Shown piece by piece: positions 28,189 to 37,848 of a stretch of DNA of 64,000 bases. Source of the DNA: Phycobacter azelaicus (GTDB taxonomy: Bacteria > Pseudomonadota > Alphaproteobacteria > Rhodobacterales > Rhodobacteraceae). Under the pieces are notes generated by a model that worked only from the letters and a program-made list of their open reading frames with translations, ran no database searches and was not told where the DNA came from. Position numbers and translations under genes: made by a program. Position 1 is the stretch's first letter. Every line of letters starts with the position of its first letter. The DNA is taken from assembly GCF_014884385.1 (NCBI RefSeq), contig NZ_WKFH01000003.1, positions 806,001 through 870,000 on the forward strand, given 5' to 3'.

Positions 28189-30483
28189 ATGAACCTTGCC
28201 GAAAAACTCGCTGAGGAACGCCGGGCGCGCCTGGCGGCAGAGCGGCTGCTTGAATTGAAGCAGGCCGAGCTGACCGCTGCGAACCGCAAACTCGGCCGCC
28301 ATGCTCTGGCCCTGACCCGACAGATCGGGGAAACCCAGGCCGAGGTGGCCAAAACACGCGACGAGAACGCGAAGGTCAAATCAGACCTCAGCATGGCCAA
28401 CGAAAAGATCGAACGTGCGGAACGGCGTTTGTGGCATTCGATCCAGGCCTTTCAGGACGGTTTTGCCTTTTTCGACAGTGACAGCCGGTTGATTGGCGCG
28501 AACACAGCCTACCTCAACATTTTTGACGGGCTCGAAGAGATCAACCCCGGTGTATCCTACGTTCGAATCCTGCAAATCCTGACGGACGAAGGCTTGGTCA
28601 ATACCGGCGACATGCACCCGTCCGACTGGCGCGGAATGATGACGGATCGCTGGATGTCCCTGAAACCTGAGCCCATCGTGATCCAAATGTGGGACGACCG
28701 CTTCCTGAGACTGATCGACCAACGGGGTCAGGGCGGGGATGTCGTGAGCCTCGCGCTCGATATCACCTCATCGGTACGCTACGAGGAAGAGCTGCGCGCC
28801 GCCCGCGAACGTGCCGAAAGCGCCAACCGAGCCAAATCCGCCTTCCTGGCCAATATGTCTCATGAAATCCGCACCCCCATGAACGGTGTGATCGGCATGG
28901 CGGAACTTCTGAGCGATACCGAGCTCTCTGAGGAACAGCGCCTCTACGCCAATACGATCAAGAACTCAGGCGAGGCCCTCCTCGTAATCATCAATGACGT
29001 TCTGGATTACTCCAAGATTGAAGCAGACAAGCTGGCACTGCATCCAGAACCGTTTGATCTTGAGCGCAGCATCCACGAAGTGGTCATGCTCCTTCAACCC
29101 ACGGCGCGGGACAAAGGCATTGCGCTGCTCGTGGATTACGACATCTTCCTGCCGACCCGATTTGTTGCGGACCCGGGACGGATCAGGCAGGTGCTGACCA
29201 ACCTTGTCGGCAATGCTGTGAAATTCACCAAGGAAGGTCATGTCACGGTCAGGATTACCGGGGTAGCTGAGCCCGACGGCAACCGCTGTTCGGTCCACGT
29301 GACCATCGAGGATACCGGCATCGGCATCCCGCCAGAAAAGCTCGAGCACATTTTTGGCGAGTTCAACCAGGTCGAAGACGAACGCAATCGCAAATTCGAA
29401 GGGACCGGACTGGGACTGGCGATTTCAAAGCGTCTAATTGATATGATGGGAGGTGAAATCTGGGTTGAAAGCGAAGAGGGACAGGGGTCCTGTTTCGGCT
29501 TCCGGCTGCCCATGCCCACCCCGCAGGGTGCAATGGTCGACATACCGGAAGTGCCCAGAGGCCTCAAAAAAGTTTTGCTAGTGGACGATATCCCGCTCAA
29601 CTGCGAGATCATGCAGCGTCACTTGATGCTGCGCGGCGTCGACGTAACCACTGCACAAACCATTGCTGGCGCGATGGATGCAATGACGCCGGACATTGAC
29701 CTTATCATCTGCGAACATGGCCTGCCCGGCGGTGGCGGGGTGCAGCTGGCGCGACGCCTCCATGAAGGTGATTGGCCGGACGTGCCTTTCCTTCTGCTCA
29801 GCTCGAACCCTCACACAGTCCAGGACGCCGATGTAGAAGAGCTTAAGTTCGAGATCCTCCAGAAGCCGACCCCTAGAGACGAACTCTTTGAGAAACTGGC
29901 AGAAATCGGTACGCGGCTGCCCGGTTCCAAGACACCGGACCCCCAAGCTCAGGCGGTCGAGGACCCGCATGAAATGACGCTTGAAGAAGCCTATGCGGCA
30001 GACAATGCCAAAGCGGCTTCACCTCAGCCGGAGCCTGCCCCCGCAGTTCCTGAGGAACCCGTACCTGGTGCGCCTCGTTTGATGCGGGTTCTGGCCGCTG
30101 AAGACAACAAGACCAACCAGCTGGTCTTCCGCAAGATGGTCAAGAACATCAACATAGAGCTGGAGTTTGCCAACAACGGTGTCGAAGCCGTAGCTGCCTA
30201 CGAAAGCTTCAAACCTGATCTGATCTTCATGGATATCTCTATGCCAGTCATGGATGGGAAACAGGCCACATCGGAGATTCGCCGGATTGAAGAAGGCACC
30301 GGGCGTCACGTGCCTATCATTGCACTGACCGCCCATGCCATGACGGGCGATTCAGACGGCATTCTAGCGGCCGGTCTTGATCACTACCTCACAAAACCGC
30401 TGCGCAAGGCCCTTATCCTTGAACGGATCGAGGAATACGTGCCGGACGGCGCTCAACCGATCGACATGTCTCCGGCCGCCTGA
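28189..30483 (+). CDS. Soluble hybrid histidine kinase with two receiver domains
   Basis: A 764-residue cytoplasmic kinase without membrane segments. A coiled coil (about residues 1-75, rich in E, R, L) leads to a PAS-like domain ([18 protein letters not shown]). Next are HisKA with NMSHEIRTP (His225), HATPase with [19 protein letters not shown] and GTGLGLAIS, and two receivers. Receiver 1 keeps VDD (465-467) and a late lysine, but its phospho-acceptor aspartate is replaced by Glu509 ([10 protein letters not shown]). Receiver 2 is canonical, with [11 protein letters not shown] and Asp682. The ATG at 28189 is preferred over a TTG at 28168. It is divergent from the macroglobulin gene and convergent with yaaA, six bases away. 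The signal and output partner are unknown. Confidence 0.93.
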   Translation: MNLAEKLAEERRARLAAERLLELKQAELTAANRKLGRHALALTRQIGETQAEVAKTRDENAKVKSDLSMANEKIERAERRLWHSIQAFQDGFAFFDSDSRLIGANTAYLNIFDGLEEINPGVSYVRILQILTDEGLVNTGDMHPSDWRGMMTDRWMSLKPEPIVIQMWDDRFLRLIDQRGQGGDVVSLALDITSSVRYEEELRAARERAESANRAKSAFLANMSHEIRTPMNGVIGMAELLSDTELSEEQRLYANTIKNSGEALLVIINDVLDYSKIEADKLALHPEPFDLERSIHEVVMLLQPTARDKGIALLVDYDIFLPTRFVADPGRIRQVLTNLVGNAVKFTKEGHVTVRITGVAEPDGNRCSVHVTIEDTGIGIPPEKLEHIFGEFNQVEDERNRKFEGTGLGLAISKRLIDMMGGEIWVESEEGQGSCFGFRLPMPTPQGAMVDIPEVPRGLKKVLLVDDIPLNCEIMQRHLMLRGVDVTTAQTIAGAMDAMTPDIDLIICEHGLPGGGGVQLARRLHEGDWPDVPFLLLSSNPHTVQDADVEELKFEILQKPTPRDELFEKLAEIGTRLPGSKTPDPQAQAVEDPHEMTLEEAYAADNAKAASPQPEPAPAVPEEPVPGAPRLMRVLAAEDNKTNQLVFRKMVKNINIELEFANNGVEAVAAYESFKPDLIFMDISMPVMDGKQATSEIRRIEEGTGRHVPIIALTAHAMTGDSDGILAAGLDHYLTKPLRKALILERIEEYVPDGAQPIDMSPAA

Positions 30484-30489
30484 CCCTCC

Positions 30490-31254
30490 TCAGGCACCCC
30501 GCAGAAAGACCGGCTTGTCCGGCTCAGACAGCTCCGGCTGATAGGCATACCCCCCTGTATCAAACTCTTGCAACCCGGCCACATCATCGAGTCGGTGCTG
30601 GATGATGTAGCGTGCCATCGCGCCACGGGCGCGTTTTGCATAGAAGCTGACAACCTTGGGCGTGCCGTTCTTCATTTCCATAAAGACGGGCGTGATGACC
30701 TTTGGTTTCAGGGCCTTCAGATCCACGGCGCCAAAATATTCCTGGCTGGCGCAATTCACAAGGATATCGCTGCCGGTGACTTCGGCCTGAGCGTTCAGCG
30801 CCTCGGCGATCTGGCTACCCCAGTATTCATAAAGGTTCTTGCCGCGTTCGTTCTTCAGCCGCGAGCCCATCTCCAGCCGATAGGGCTGCATTCCGTCCAT
30901 AGGGCGCAGCACGCCGTAAAGGCCAGACAGGATACGAAAATGATCCTGCGCCCAAGCCATTTCCTCAACATCCAGCGAGGCTGCTTCAAGCCCCTGATAG
31001 GTATCCCCAGCAAAGGCGAGGGCCGCAGGGCGCAAGGCGTCTGCTTCGGGTGCTTCCTCAAAACTGCGGAACCGGTCGTAGTTCAGCTTGGCCAGATCCT
31101 CGCTGATGTGCATCAGCTTCATCAGTTCGGCTACTGACAATTCCCGCGCAGTACTGTTGAGGCGCACGGCATCCTGTTGGAAAGCCGGTGTCGTCATCTC
31201 CATATCGCGCTCGGCCCAGTCCAGTTTTTTCGCAGGGGAAACCACTACCAGCAT
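30490..31254 (-). CDS. yaaA: Peroxide stress protein YaaA
   Basis: YaaA (DUF328) lowers free iron and protects DNA during hydrogen peroxide stress; it also binds DNA. The 254-residue protein starts MLVVVSPAKKLDW, the hallmark of the family. It has FAGDTYQGLEA, LSGLYGVLRPMDGMQPYRLEMG and VNCASQEYFGAVD, all highly conserved. It lies 30 bases downstream of recQ on the same strand, so the two are probably cotranscribed and form a DNA-protection pair. Its 3' end meets the convergent hybrid kinase with six bases between. Confidence 0.95.
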   Translation of the reverse strand: MLVVVSPAKKLDWAERDMEMTTPAFQQDAVRLNSTARELSVAELMKLMHISEDLAKLNYDRFRSFEEAPEADALRPAALAFAGDTYQGLEAASLDVEEMAWAQDHFRILSGLYGVLRPMDGMQPYRLEMGSRLKNERGKNLYEYWGSQIAEALNAQAEVTGSDILVNCASQEYFGAVDLKALKPKVITPVFMEMKNGTPKVVSFYAKRARGAMARYIIQHRLDDVAGLQEFDTGGYAYQPELSEPDKPVFLRGA

Positions 31255-31284
31255 CTGTCATCCTCGTTTTGTTCTGGGTCAGAC

Positions 31285-33345
31285 TTAGCTCGCGCCGCGC
31301 AGGACGTCCAGAAACGCCGCAGCAAAACGTTCCGCGCGGCGCTCCCCCAAAAGCCGCTCAAGCCCCGTTTCATCCTCAGGACGCATCTGGGCGACCTTCG
31401 CCAATTGTGATGCCGAGCAGCTGAGCGGCTTCAAAGTGCCACACTCCCCACGGGCCAACTGGCCCTGTGCCTCAAGGAGGGCATCATAGAGCGATCCAGC
31501 CCCGTCCCGCGCCGCCAGTTTCCTGCGCTGCGGGTGCAACTGCTCCACGGCGCCGGTGATCACGGTGAGGAAGTCATCGCCATAGCGCTCCAGCTTCTTG
31601 GCACCAACCCCGCTGATCCGCGCCATCTGGTCCAGGCTTTCGGGGCGCTGCTCGGCCATCTCGATGAGGGTGCGATCCGGGAAGATCACATAGGCGGGCA
31701 CTTTTTGCGCCTCGGCCAGCGCGCGGCGCTTTGCCTTCAGCGCCGACAGCAGCGGCGCATCCTCGTCCGAAACCAGAGCTTTTACGGCCGGGCGGCGGTC
31801 GGCAGATTTGATCGTATCCTTGCGCAAGGCAATCTCCGCCTCGCCGCGCAGCACTGGCAAAGCCGCCTCGGTCATGCGCAGGGCACCGTGGCGTTCGGGA
31901 TCGGGTCGCACCAGATCATGCCCCATCATCTGCCGGAACACCGCCTGCCACTGCCCTTTCCCGTATTCCTTGCCGCAACCGAAAACCGACAATTCGTCGT
32001 GACGCTTGGCCCGCACCCGATCCGTCTCGGTGCCCCGCAGAATGTCGATCAGGTGCCCCGATCCGTATGTCTCTTGCGTGCGCAGGATCGCCGACAGTGC
32101 CTTGCGCACCGCAGTGGTGCCATCAAAGACGTCCACCGGGTTGTCGCAGAGATCGCAGTTGCCACAAGGCGCCGCCTTCTCCCCGAAATAGGCCAGCAGA
32201 GTTTGACGGCGGCATTTCAGCGCCTCGGCCAGCCCCAAAAGGGCGTTGAGCCGTGCATGATCCGCCGCCCGGCGTTCAGGCGGCGCCATGCCTTCATCAA
32301 TCTGGCTGCGGCGCAGGCGGATATCCTCGGGGCCAAACAGGGTCAGTGTTTCCGCCGGTGCGCCATCGCGCCCGGCCCGACCGATCTCCTGGTAATAGGC
32401 TTCGATGCTTTTGGGCAGGTCCGCATGGGCGACCCAGCGGATGTCGGGCTTGTCGATCCCCATGCCAAAGGCCACCGTCGCAACCACGATGAGCCCATCC
32501 TCGCGCGCGAACCGAGACTCCACGACACGCCGATCCTCGGCCTCCATCCCCCCATGGTAGTGACAGGCCACATGACCCGCCTCACGCAGGGCGGCGGCAA
32601 TCGCTTCGGTCTTGGCACGGGTGCCGCAATAGACGATGCCCGACTGCCCCTTGCGCGCCGCCGCAAACTCAAGGATCTGGCGGCGCGGCCCGTCCTTGGC
32701 GCCAAAGGCCAGATGGATGTTGGGCCGGTCAAACCCGCGCAGAAAGGCGCGGGGCGCCTCTCCATCAAAGAGCTTTTGAACAATCTCTTCCTGGGTTTCC
32801 TGATCCGCAGTGGCGGTAAAGGCTGCAAGTGGCACGCCCAGCGCGCGGCGCAGCTCCCCGATGCGCAGGTAGTCGGGGCGGAAATCATGGCCCCACTGGC
32901 TGACGCAATGGGCTTCATCCACTGCGATCAGCGACACACCGATGCGCCGCAGCATGCCCATGGCCGCCCCCGAGGCCAGACGTTCCGGCGCCATGTACAA
33001 AAGCTTCAGCCGTCCCGCCTCGATCGCTTCCCAAACGGCTTCGGTCTCTTCTTCCGTATTGCCCGAGGTCAGCGCCCCGGCCACAACGCCCGCCTCTTGC
33101 AGCGCGCGGACCTGATCACGCATCAGGGCAATCAGCGGCGAAATCACCACAGTCACACCCTCTCGCAAAAGCGCAGGCAACTGATAGCACAGGGATTTCC
33201 CGCCCCCCGTAGGCATGATCGCCAGGACGTTCTCTCCACCAGTGACCGCATCGACGATCCCTTCCTGGCCGGGGCGGAAGGCGTCAAATCCAAAGATATC
33301 GCGCAGCAGCGGGGTTGCCTGTGGCAGGTCTATCGTCTGCGTCAT
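31285..33345 (-). CDS. recQ: ATP-dependent DNA helicase RecQ
   Basis: RecQ unwinds DNA 3' to 5' in recombination and repair. The 686-residue protein has all expected parts. The helicase core carries Walker A PTGGGKSLCYQLPAL, DEAHCVSQWGHDFRPDY (motif II and the aromatic-rich loop), and the late arginine motif in QEIGRAGRDG. The zinc-binding domain is CRRQTLLAYFGEKAAPCGNCDLC, with four cysteines. Then come the RQC winged helix and an HRDC domain near the C terminus (FPDRTLIEMAEQRPESLDQMARISGVG). Length fits long RecQ forms. A 663-codon open frame on the opposite strand here is a composition shadow. Confidence 0.97.
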   Translation of the reverse strand: MTQTIDLPQATPLLRDIFGFDAFRPGQEGIVDAVTGGENVLAIMPTGGGKSLCYQLPALLREGVTVVISPLIALMRDQVRALQEAGVVAGALTSGNTEEETEAVWEAIEAGRLKLLYMAPERLASGAAMGMLRRIGVSLIAVDEAHCVSQWGHDFRPDYLRIGELRRALGVPLAAFTATADQETQEEIVQKLFDGEAPRAFLRGFDRPNIHLAFGAKDGPRRQILEFAAARKGQSGIVYCGTRAKTEAIAAALREAGHVACHYHGGMEAEDRRVVESRFAREDGLIVVATVAFGMGIDKPDIRWVAHADLPKSIEAYYQEIGRAGRDGAPAETLTLFGPEDIRLRRSQIDEGMAPPERRAADHARLNALLGLAEALKCRRQTLLAYFGEKAAPCGNCDLCDNPVDVFDGTTAVRKALSAILRTQETYGSGHLIDILRGTETDRVRAKRHDELSVFGCGKEYGKGQWQAVFRQMMGHDLVRPDPERHGALRMTEAALPVLRGEAEIALRKDTIKSADRRPAVKALVSDEDAPLLSALKAKRRALAEAQKVPAYVIFPDRTLIEMAEQRPESLDQMARISGVGAKKLERYGDDFLTVITGAVEQLHPQRRKLAARDGAGSLYDALLEAQGQLARGECGTLKPLSCSASQLAKVAQMRPEDETGLERLLGERRAERFAAAFLDVLRGAS

Positions 33346-33476
33346 CGAAGGGGGGCCTCAAGGGAGTATCTGCTCGTATCGAGGCACACAATCCCACAGG
33401 ACGAATCGGGCGGCAAGGGGCCACCCGGTCAAATCCATGCACGCGGCGCGCCGAACGGACGGCCTGCGTCTTCGGC

Positions 33477-33764
33477 TCAGATGAAGGCCATCATGTTATT
33501 CTGGATGATGATCCGCAGCGCATAGACCGCGATCAGCACAACAAGCGGCGTCAGATCAATGCCCTGCATATTCGGCATGATCCGGCGGATCGGCGCATAG
33601 AGAGGCTCAAGGATTCGGTTGAGACCGTACCAGATCTGAGAGACCAGCTGTTGGTTCAGGTTCAGCACCTGGAAATTGATCAGCCAGCTCATGATCACAT
33701 GGGCGATGATGAAGAACCAGACGATGTCCAGGATCAAAAGCAGGATTTGAAACAGCGAGAGCAT
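33477..33764 (-). CDS. YggT-family membrane protein
   Basis: A 95-residue protein with two membrane helices (FQILLLILDIVWFFIIAHVIMSW and LTPLVVLIAVYALRIII) and the conserved loop LEPLYAPIRRIMPNMQGIDLTPL, which defines the YggT family. Members are linked to cell shape and osmotic tolerance, though the exact role is unclear. It is 131 bases upstream of recQ on the same strand and divergent from the thioesterase gene across 130 bases. Confidence 0.92.
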   Translation of the reverse strand: MLSLFQILLLILDIVWFFIIAHVIMSWLINFQVLNLNQQLVSQIWYGLNRILEPLYAPIRRIMPNMQGIDLTPLVVLIAVYALRIIIQNNMMAFI

Positions 33765-33894
33765 CCTATTCCCCTATGTTAGGCAGCGTAACAGGTAAGC
33801 AGACGCGGCCCGATGCGCAAGCCTTCCGCGAGGTTGCGGTTGACGGGCCGTAAATGGGTGGCAAGACGGGCACGCAACAGTCGGAGTCACCCCC

Positions 33895-34452
33895 ATGTTC
33901 CCAATCGGGCGCCTTCTGAAGGATCTTTTCGTGGCCAGCCGCATGGAGCCGCTGCCGCTGACGGCGGTACATCGCTCGCGCCATATCTGCTGGCCCTGGG
34001 ATCTGGATATCTGGCTTGAGCTTAACAACGGGCGCGCCATGACGCTCTACGACCTTGGGCGTACCATGCTGGCGCAGCGCGTGGGGCTGATCGGCGCCCT
34101 CAGGCAGAACCGCTGGGGCATGACGGTTGCGGGCACCTCGGTCCGGTTTCGTCGCCGCATCCGCGGCTTTGAACGCTTCGAGATGCGCAGCCGCGCCGTG
34201 GCTTGGGACGACAGGTTCATCTACCTCGAACAGTCCATGTGGAAGGCGAACGGAGACTGCGCCAGCCACGTCATGCTGCGCACCGCCATTACAGACGCAA
34301 ACGGCATTGTTCCTCCAGCCAAGGTCCTCGCAGCGATCGGCAAAGAAAATGTGCAAAGCCCCTCCATGCCATCTTGGATCAATGCCTGGTGTCAGGCGGA
34401 TGCCACACGCCCCTGGCCGCCAATGTCCGATGAAAAGGTTGGGCTTGCCTAG
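33895..34452 (+). CDS. Hot-dog thioesterase family protein (THEM6-like)
   Basis: The 185-residue protein has a 4HBT/hot-dog layout. DLDIWLELNNGRAMTLYDLGRTML near residues 40-60 corresponds to the D-x-x-x-H-x-N-N-x-x-Y pattern of acyl-CoA thioesterases, with E-L-N-N-G here in place of histidine. GMTVAGTSVRFRRRIRGFERFEMRSRAVAWDDRFIYLEQSMW is the beta-sheet part. The closest group is THEM6/DUF4442-like. The substrate is unknown and the changed catalytic position makes activity uncertain. GGAG sits nine bases before the ATG. Confidence 0.78.
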   Translation: MFPIGRLLKDLFVASRMEPLPLTAVHRSRHICWPWDLDIWLELNNGRAMTLYDLGRTMLAQRVGLIGALRQNRWGMTVAGTSVRFRRRIRGFERFEMRSRAVAWDDRFIYLEQSMWKANGDCASHVMLRTAITDANGIVPPAKVLAAIGKENVQSPSMPSWINAWCQADATRPWPPMSDEKVGLA

Positions 34453-34503
34453 CACCGTCTGCGCCTGTCTTATCGGCATCAAATACACGAGGGGATGGGC
34501 GAC

Positions 34504-35868
34504 ATGGCAGAGGTTTCACAGAAAAAGCGTATTTGGGGGTGGTGGTTCTTTGACTGGGCCAGCCAGCCCTACCACACTCTGCTGGTCACATTCGTTTTCG
34601 GTCCCTTTTTCGCCGCTGTCGCCGCCGACTATTTCCTCGGGAAAGGTCTGAGCGAGGCCGCTGCAGAAGCACAGGCTCAAACGGTTTGGTCCATCGGCAT
34701 GACAGTCACGGGGCTATTCATCGGATTTGGCGCACCCTTTCTTGGGGCACTGGCGGATATTTCCGGGCGTAAGATGCCTTGGATCATGGTGTTTTCTATG
34801 ATGTACCTGATCGGAGCTTGGGGCCTTTGGTATATGGATCCCGCCGGCGGCAACCTTTGGCTGATGCTGCTCAGCTTCGGTTTTGGCTTCATCGGCGCCG
34901 AGTTTGCACTGATTTTTGTAAACGCTCAGCTTCCCTCGCTTGGAAGTAAGGAAGAGGTCGGAGCCATCTCCGGCTCGGGTTTTGCTTTTGGGTATTTAGG
35001 CGGCGTAATCGCACTTTTCATCATGCTCTTGTTCTTCGTGGAACAGAGCAACGGCAAGACGCTGATCGGGCTTGATCCGATCCTTGGGCTTGATCCGGAG
35101 GCGCGCGAAGGCACCCGCGCCGTCGGTCCGCTCACCGCTACCTGGTTCGCACTCTTCATGGTGCCCTATTTTCTTTGGGTGCATGATGACAACCCAACCG
35201 GCCAGCGCGGCACAATGCGTCGCGCGGCGCGCATGGTCATCGACTTGGTGGCCGGGCTGCGCCATCGCGCAAGCCTGACCAGCTACCTTGTGTCGTCGAT
35301 GCTGTATCGGGATGCTCTCAACGGGCTTTACGCCTTTGGCGGGGTCTACGCGAGCCTGGTTCTGGACTGGTCGATCACCTCAATCGGAGTCTTCGGTATC
35401 ATCGCCGCGATCTCGGCCACGCTGTTCAGCTGGCTGGGCGGCAAAGCGGACAAGCGCCATGGTCCGAAACCGGTTATCATTGTCGCCATTCTGGTGCTCA
35501 CGCTGGTCTGCATTACCGTTGTCTCTATGTCCCGCGAACAGGTCTTTGGAATTCCGCTGCCCGAGGGTTCCACCCTGCCCGATGCCGTTTTCTTTGGCTG
35601 TGGCGTTCTGATTGGCGGCTTCGGCGGAATCTTGCAGGCCGCCAGCCGCAGCCTGATGGTGCGTCACACGGACCTGGCCAAGGCCACCGAAAGCTTTGGT
35701 CTTTATGGGCTTTCCGGCCGCGCCACCGCCTTCCTTGCCCCCGCCTTGATCGGCCTTGCCACCACCATAACCGGCAGCGCGCGCCTAGGGATCACTCCCG
35801 TTATCGGCCTCTTTGTACTAGGCTTGATTCTGTTAAAATGGGTCAACGCCGAAGGAGACCAGAAGTGA
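34504..35868 (+). CDS. UMF1/Atg22-type MFS transporter
   Basis: A 454-residue inner-membrane transporter with about twelve helices. The N-terminal IWGWWFFDWASQPYHTLLVTFVFGPFFAA is the signature of the UMF1 (Atg22-like) group, and GAPFLGALADISGRKMPW is the MFS motif between helices 2 and 3. Substrates of bacterial members are mostly unknown; yeast Atg22 exports amino acids from the vacuole. The ATG at 34504 is better placed relative to GAGGGG (34489-34494) than the ATG at 34495, which directly abuts it. Its stop overlaps the mepA start by four bases. That coupling hints that it moves muropeptide or amino-acid products. Confidence 0.88.
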   Translation: MAEVSQKKRIWGWWFFDWASQPYHTLLVTFVFGPFFAAVAADYFLGKGLSEAAAEAQAQTVWSIGMTVTGLFIGFGAPFLGALADISGRKMPWIMVFSMMYLIGAWGLWYMDPAGGNLWLMLLSFGFGFIGAEFALIFVNAQLPSLGSKEEVGAISGSGFAFGYLGGVIALFIMLLFFVEQSNGKTLIGLDPILGLDPEAREGTRAVGPLTATWFALFMVPYFLWVHDDNPTGQRGTMRRAARMVIDLVAGLRHRASLTSYLVSSMLYRDALNGLYAFGGVYASLVLDWSITSIGVFGIIAAISATLFSWLGGKADKRHGPKPVIIVAILVLTLVCITVVSMSREQVFGIPLPEGSTLPDAVFFGCGVLIGGFGGILQAASRSLMVRHTDLAKATESFGLYGLSGRATAFLAPALIGLATTITGSARLGITPVIGLFVLGLILLKWVNAEGDQK

Positions 35869-36734
35869 GACTGCTGATTGCGACGCTTTTTGCCCTCACG
35901 GGCCTTCTTGGCCCCGCAATGGCTGAAACACCCGCAAAGCAGCTATTCGGCGCCAAGGCGGTTGGGTCGCAGCAACGTCCCGTCCCACTGGGATCCTATG
36001 CCAAGGGCTGCGTTGCAGGCGCGGTGCAGCTGCCGGAAACAGGCCCCACCTGGCAGGCCATGCGCCTCTCGCGAAATCGCAACTGGGGCCATCCCGAGAC
36101 CATCGACTACATTCGCGATCTCAGTGCATTTGCCGCCACGCTGCCGGGCTGGAAGGGTCTGTACATCGGTGACATCAGCCAGCCACGCGGCGGGCCGATG
36201 CTCTCAGGTCATCGCAGCCACCAGATCGGTCTTGATATCGACATCTGGATGCTGCCCCCCGACCGGCTGACCCTCAGCCGCGCCCAGCGCGAGAACATCT
36301 CCTCAATTTCGCTGCGACGGGCCAAGGGCGCCTATGTTAACAGCAATTGGAGCCGCCAGCACCACGAGCTGCTGAAGGCTGCCGCCAGCGACAAACGAGT
36401 CGCACGCATCTTTGTCTTCCCGGGCGCCAAGGTGCAGATGTGCAAGGATGCCAAGGGCGATCGGCGCTGGCTGCGCAAGATCCGCCCCTGGTGGGGCCAT
36501 CACTACCATTTCCATGTACGTCTCAACTGTCCGCGGGGTGCCCGAGGCTGCGTTGATCAGGATCCGCCGCCACGCGGGGATGGCTGCGCCGATGCGCAGA
36601 AATGGGTCAATGACATCCTGAATCCGCCCCCGCCCAAGCCGCGCGATCCAAATGCGCCCAAACCGAAACCGCGCCGTGACTACACGCTCAAGGATCTGCC
36701 CCGGCAATGTGCCGCCGTACTTCAATCAGACTGA
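35865..36734 (+). CDS. mepA: Penicillin-insensitive murein endopeptidase
   Basis: MepA (peptidase M74) is a periplasmic zinc enzyme that cuts D,D- and L,D-crosslinks in peptidoglycan. The 289-residue precursor has a signal peptide (LLIATLFALTGLLGPAMAE). Zinc-binding residues appear in SGHRSHQIGLDIDIW and HHYHFHVRL, the family motifs. Conserved cysteines (KGC, QMC, LNC, GC) fit periplasmic disulfides. The GTG at 35865 has GAAGGAGA upstream and overlaps the transporter stop. It joins the PbpC and AmgK-like genes in the wall-remodelling content of this region. Confidence 0.95.
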   Translation: MRLLIATLFALTGLLGPAMAETPAKQLFGAKAVGSQQRPVPLGSYAKGCVAGAVQLPETGPTWQAMRLSRNRNWGHPETIDYIRDLSAFAATLPGWKGLYIGDISQPRGGPMLSGHRSHQIGLDIDIWMLPPDRLTLSRAQRENISSISLRRAKGAYVNSNWSRQHHELLKAAASDKRVARIFVFPGAKVQMCKDAKGDRRWLRKIRPWWGHHYHFHVRLNCPRGARGCVDQDPPPRGDGCADAQKWVNDILNPPPPKPRDPNAPKPKPRRDYTLKDLPRQCAAVLQSD

Positions 36735-37630
36735 TCCTTGCCCTGATCCCTGCGCTTGCTGTGGCCCTTGCGGCCTACGCCGGTGCGCGTGCTCAGCAGG
36801 CCGAGGGGCATGCACGTTTTCTGTCGGCCTTCACTTGGATTCCACCAACATCTGGGGCAACTCAGTGGTTTGGCGGTTTTTCCGGGATCGAGGTGTTGGA
36901 CAGGGGGCGCAGGATCGTCGTGCTCAGCGACCGCGCAACCCTGGCCTACGCAACGCTTGAGCGCAACGGCGGGCTCATAACATCCGCCCGCGTCACTGAG
37001 GGACGCGCCCTCAGAACCTCAGTCGGCAAGTTACTCAAAGGACGGGTTATGGACAGCGAGGGCTTGGTACATAGGCCCGATGGACACCTTTTCATTTCCT
37101 ACGAGGGCGTATCGCGCGTGGCATTCCATCAGAATGGCCAAGATAACGCAAAGGTCCTGCCACGCCCCGCAGCGTTCCGGCATCTGCCTTTCAACAAGTC
37201 TTTCGAAGCCTTGGCCATGGACAGCGCGGGACAGCTCTTCACGGTACCGGAGAATGCTCCGGACAATGATGGGAATATTCCGGTCTGGCGCTGGGATGGC
37301 ACCGGCTGGAGCCAGCCTTTCAGCCTGCCGCGCCGCAACGGCTTCATGCCGGTCGGTGCGGATTTTGGCCCCGACGGGCGGTTTTATCTGCTGGAGCGCC
37401 GTTTCCTGCTGATCGGTTTTCAGAGCCGCCTGCGGCGATGGGACTTTACGCAAACCGGACCCACAGCAGAGGTGACCCTGCTGCAGACGAGTATCGGAAC
37501 CCACGACAACCTCGAAGGCGTCTCAGTCTGGCGTGATACGGCCGGACAGCTGCGCGCGACGATGATTTCCGACGATAACTTCAGCTCGTTTCAGCGTACC
37601 GAACTGGTCGAATACAGCTTGCCCGATTGA
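36707..37630 (+). CDS. Exported esterase-like phytase-family protein
   Basis: A 307-residue protein with a signal peptide (RLILALIPALAVALAAYAGARAQ) and a beta-propeller-like body matching the esterase-like activity of phytase family. Stretches include WFGGFSGIEVLDRGRRIVVLSDRA, DSEGLVHRPDGHLFISYEG, FEALAMDSAGQLFTVPE and DNLEGVSVWRD. The acidic residues in these turns may bind metal, but substrate and activity are not established for this type. The ATG at 36707 lies inside the last 28 bases of mepA in another frame, so translation is probably coupled to it. Confidence 0.82.
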   Translation: MCRRTSIRLILALIPALAVALAAYAGARAQQAEGHARFLSAFTWIPPTSGATQWFGGFSGIEVLDRGRRIVVLSDRATLAYATLERNGGLITSARVTEGRALRTSVGKLLKGRVMDSEGLVHRPDGHLFISYEGVSRVAFHQNGQDNAKVLPRPAAFRHLPFNKSFEALAMDSAGQLFTVPENAPDNDGNIPVWRWDGTGWSQPFSLPRRNGFMPVGADFGPDGRFYLLERRFLLIGFQSRLRRWDFTQTGPTAEVTLLQTSIGTHDNLEGVSVWRDTAGQLRATMISDDNFSSFQRTELVEYSLPD

Positions 37631-37642
37631 ACAGGCGCACCC

Positions 37643-37722
37643 GCAGCGTGCACGCGCGCGCTGCTCGGCCCAACGGCCGATGGGTCATCTGCGATGGTCC
37701 TTCCGGCGGGCGGGAGCGTCCC
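37643..37722 (-). repeat. Three-hairpin intergenic element, copy 5 (minus)
   Basis: Read on the minus strand, hairpin 1 is GGGA-CGC-TCCC with CTCCCGC (37716-37710). TTGGGC lies 36 bases on (37673-37668) and itself sits in a short hairpin, TCGGCC-GTTG-GGCCGA. Hairpin 3 is closed by GCAGCG/CGCTGC (37664-37643). It lies in the 218-base gap between the phytase-like gene and yhhQ. This is the only copy not placed after a same-strand stop codon: its hairpin 3 end faces the plus-strand stop at 37630. Confidence 0.55.
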
Positions 37723-37848
37723 TCCCAGCTGTCACAGAAGCTCTTGCCAAACTGCGCAGAACCGACTAACTGGCCCGATCCTTGGCGCAAACGAACAGAG
37801 CGAAGCGCCTAACAAGTCTCCGCTACCTTGTCAAAACGGACCATATAG

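Noticed and set aside
31534..33525. A 663-codon open frame antisense to recQ.
   Set aside because: recQ has every expected domain and motif; the antisense product has low-complexity composition typical of the opposite strand of high-GC genes.
37631..37848. A preQ1 riboswitch upstream of the queuosine-precursor transporter.
   Set aside because: No match to the known preQ1 pseudoknot pattern could be seen. The structure present is better explained by element copy 5.
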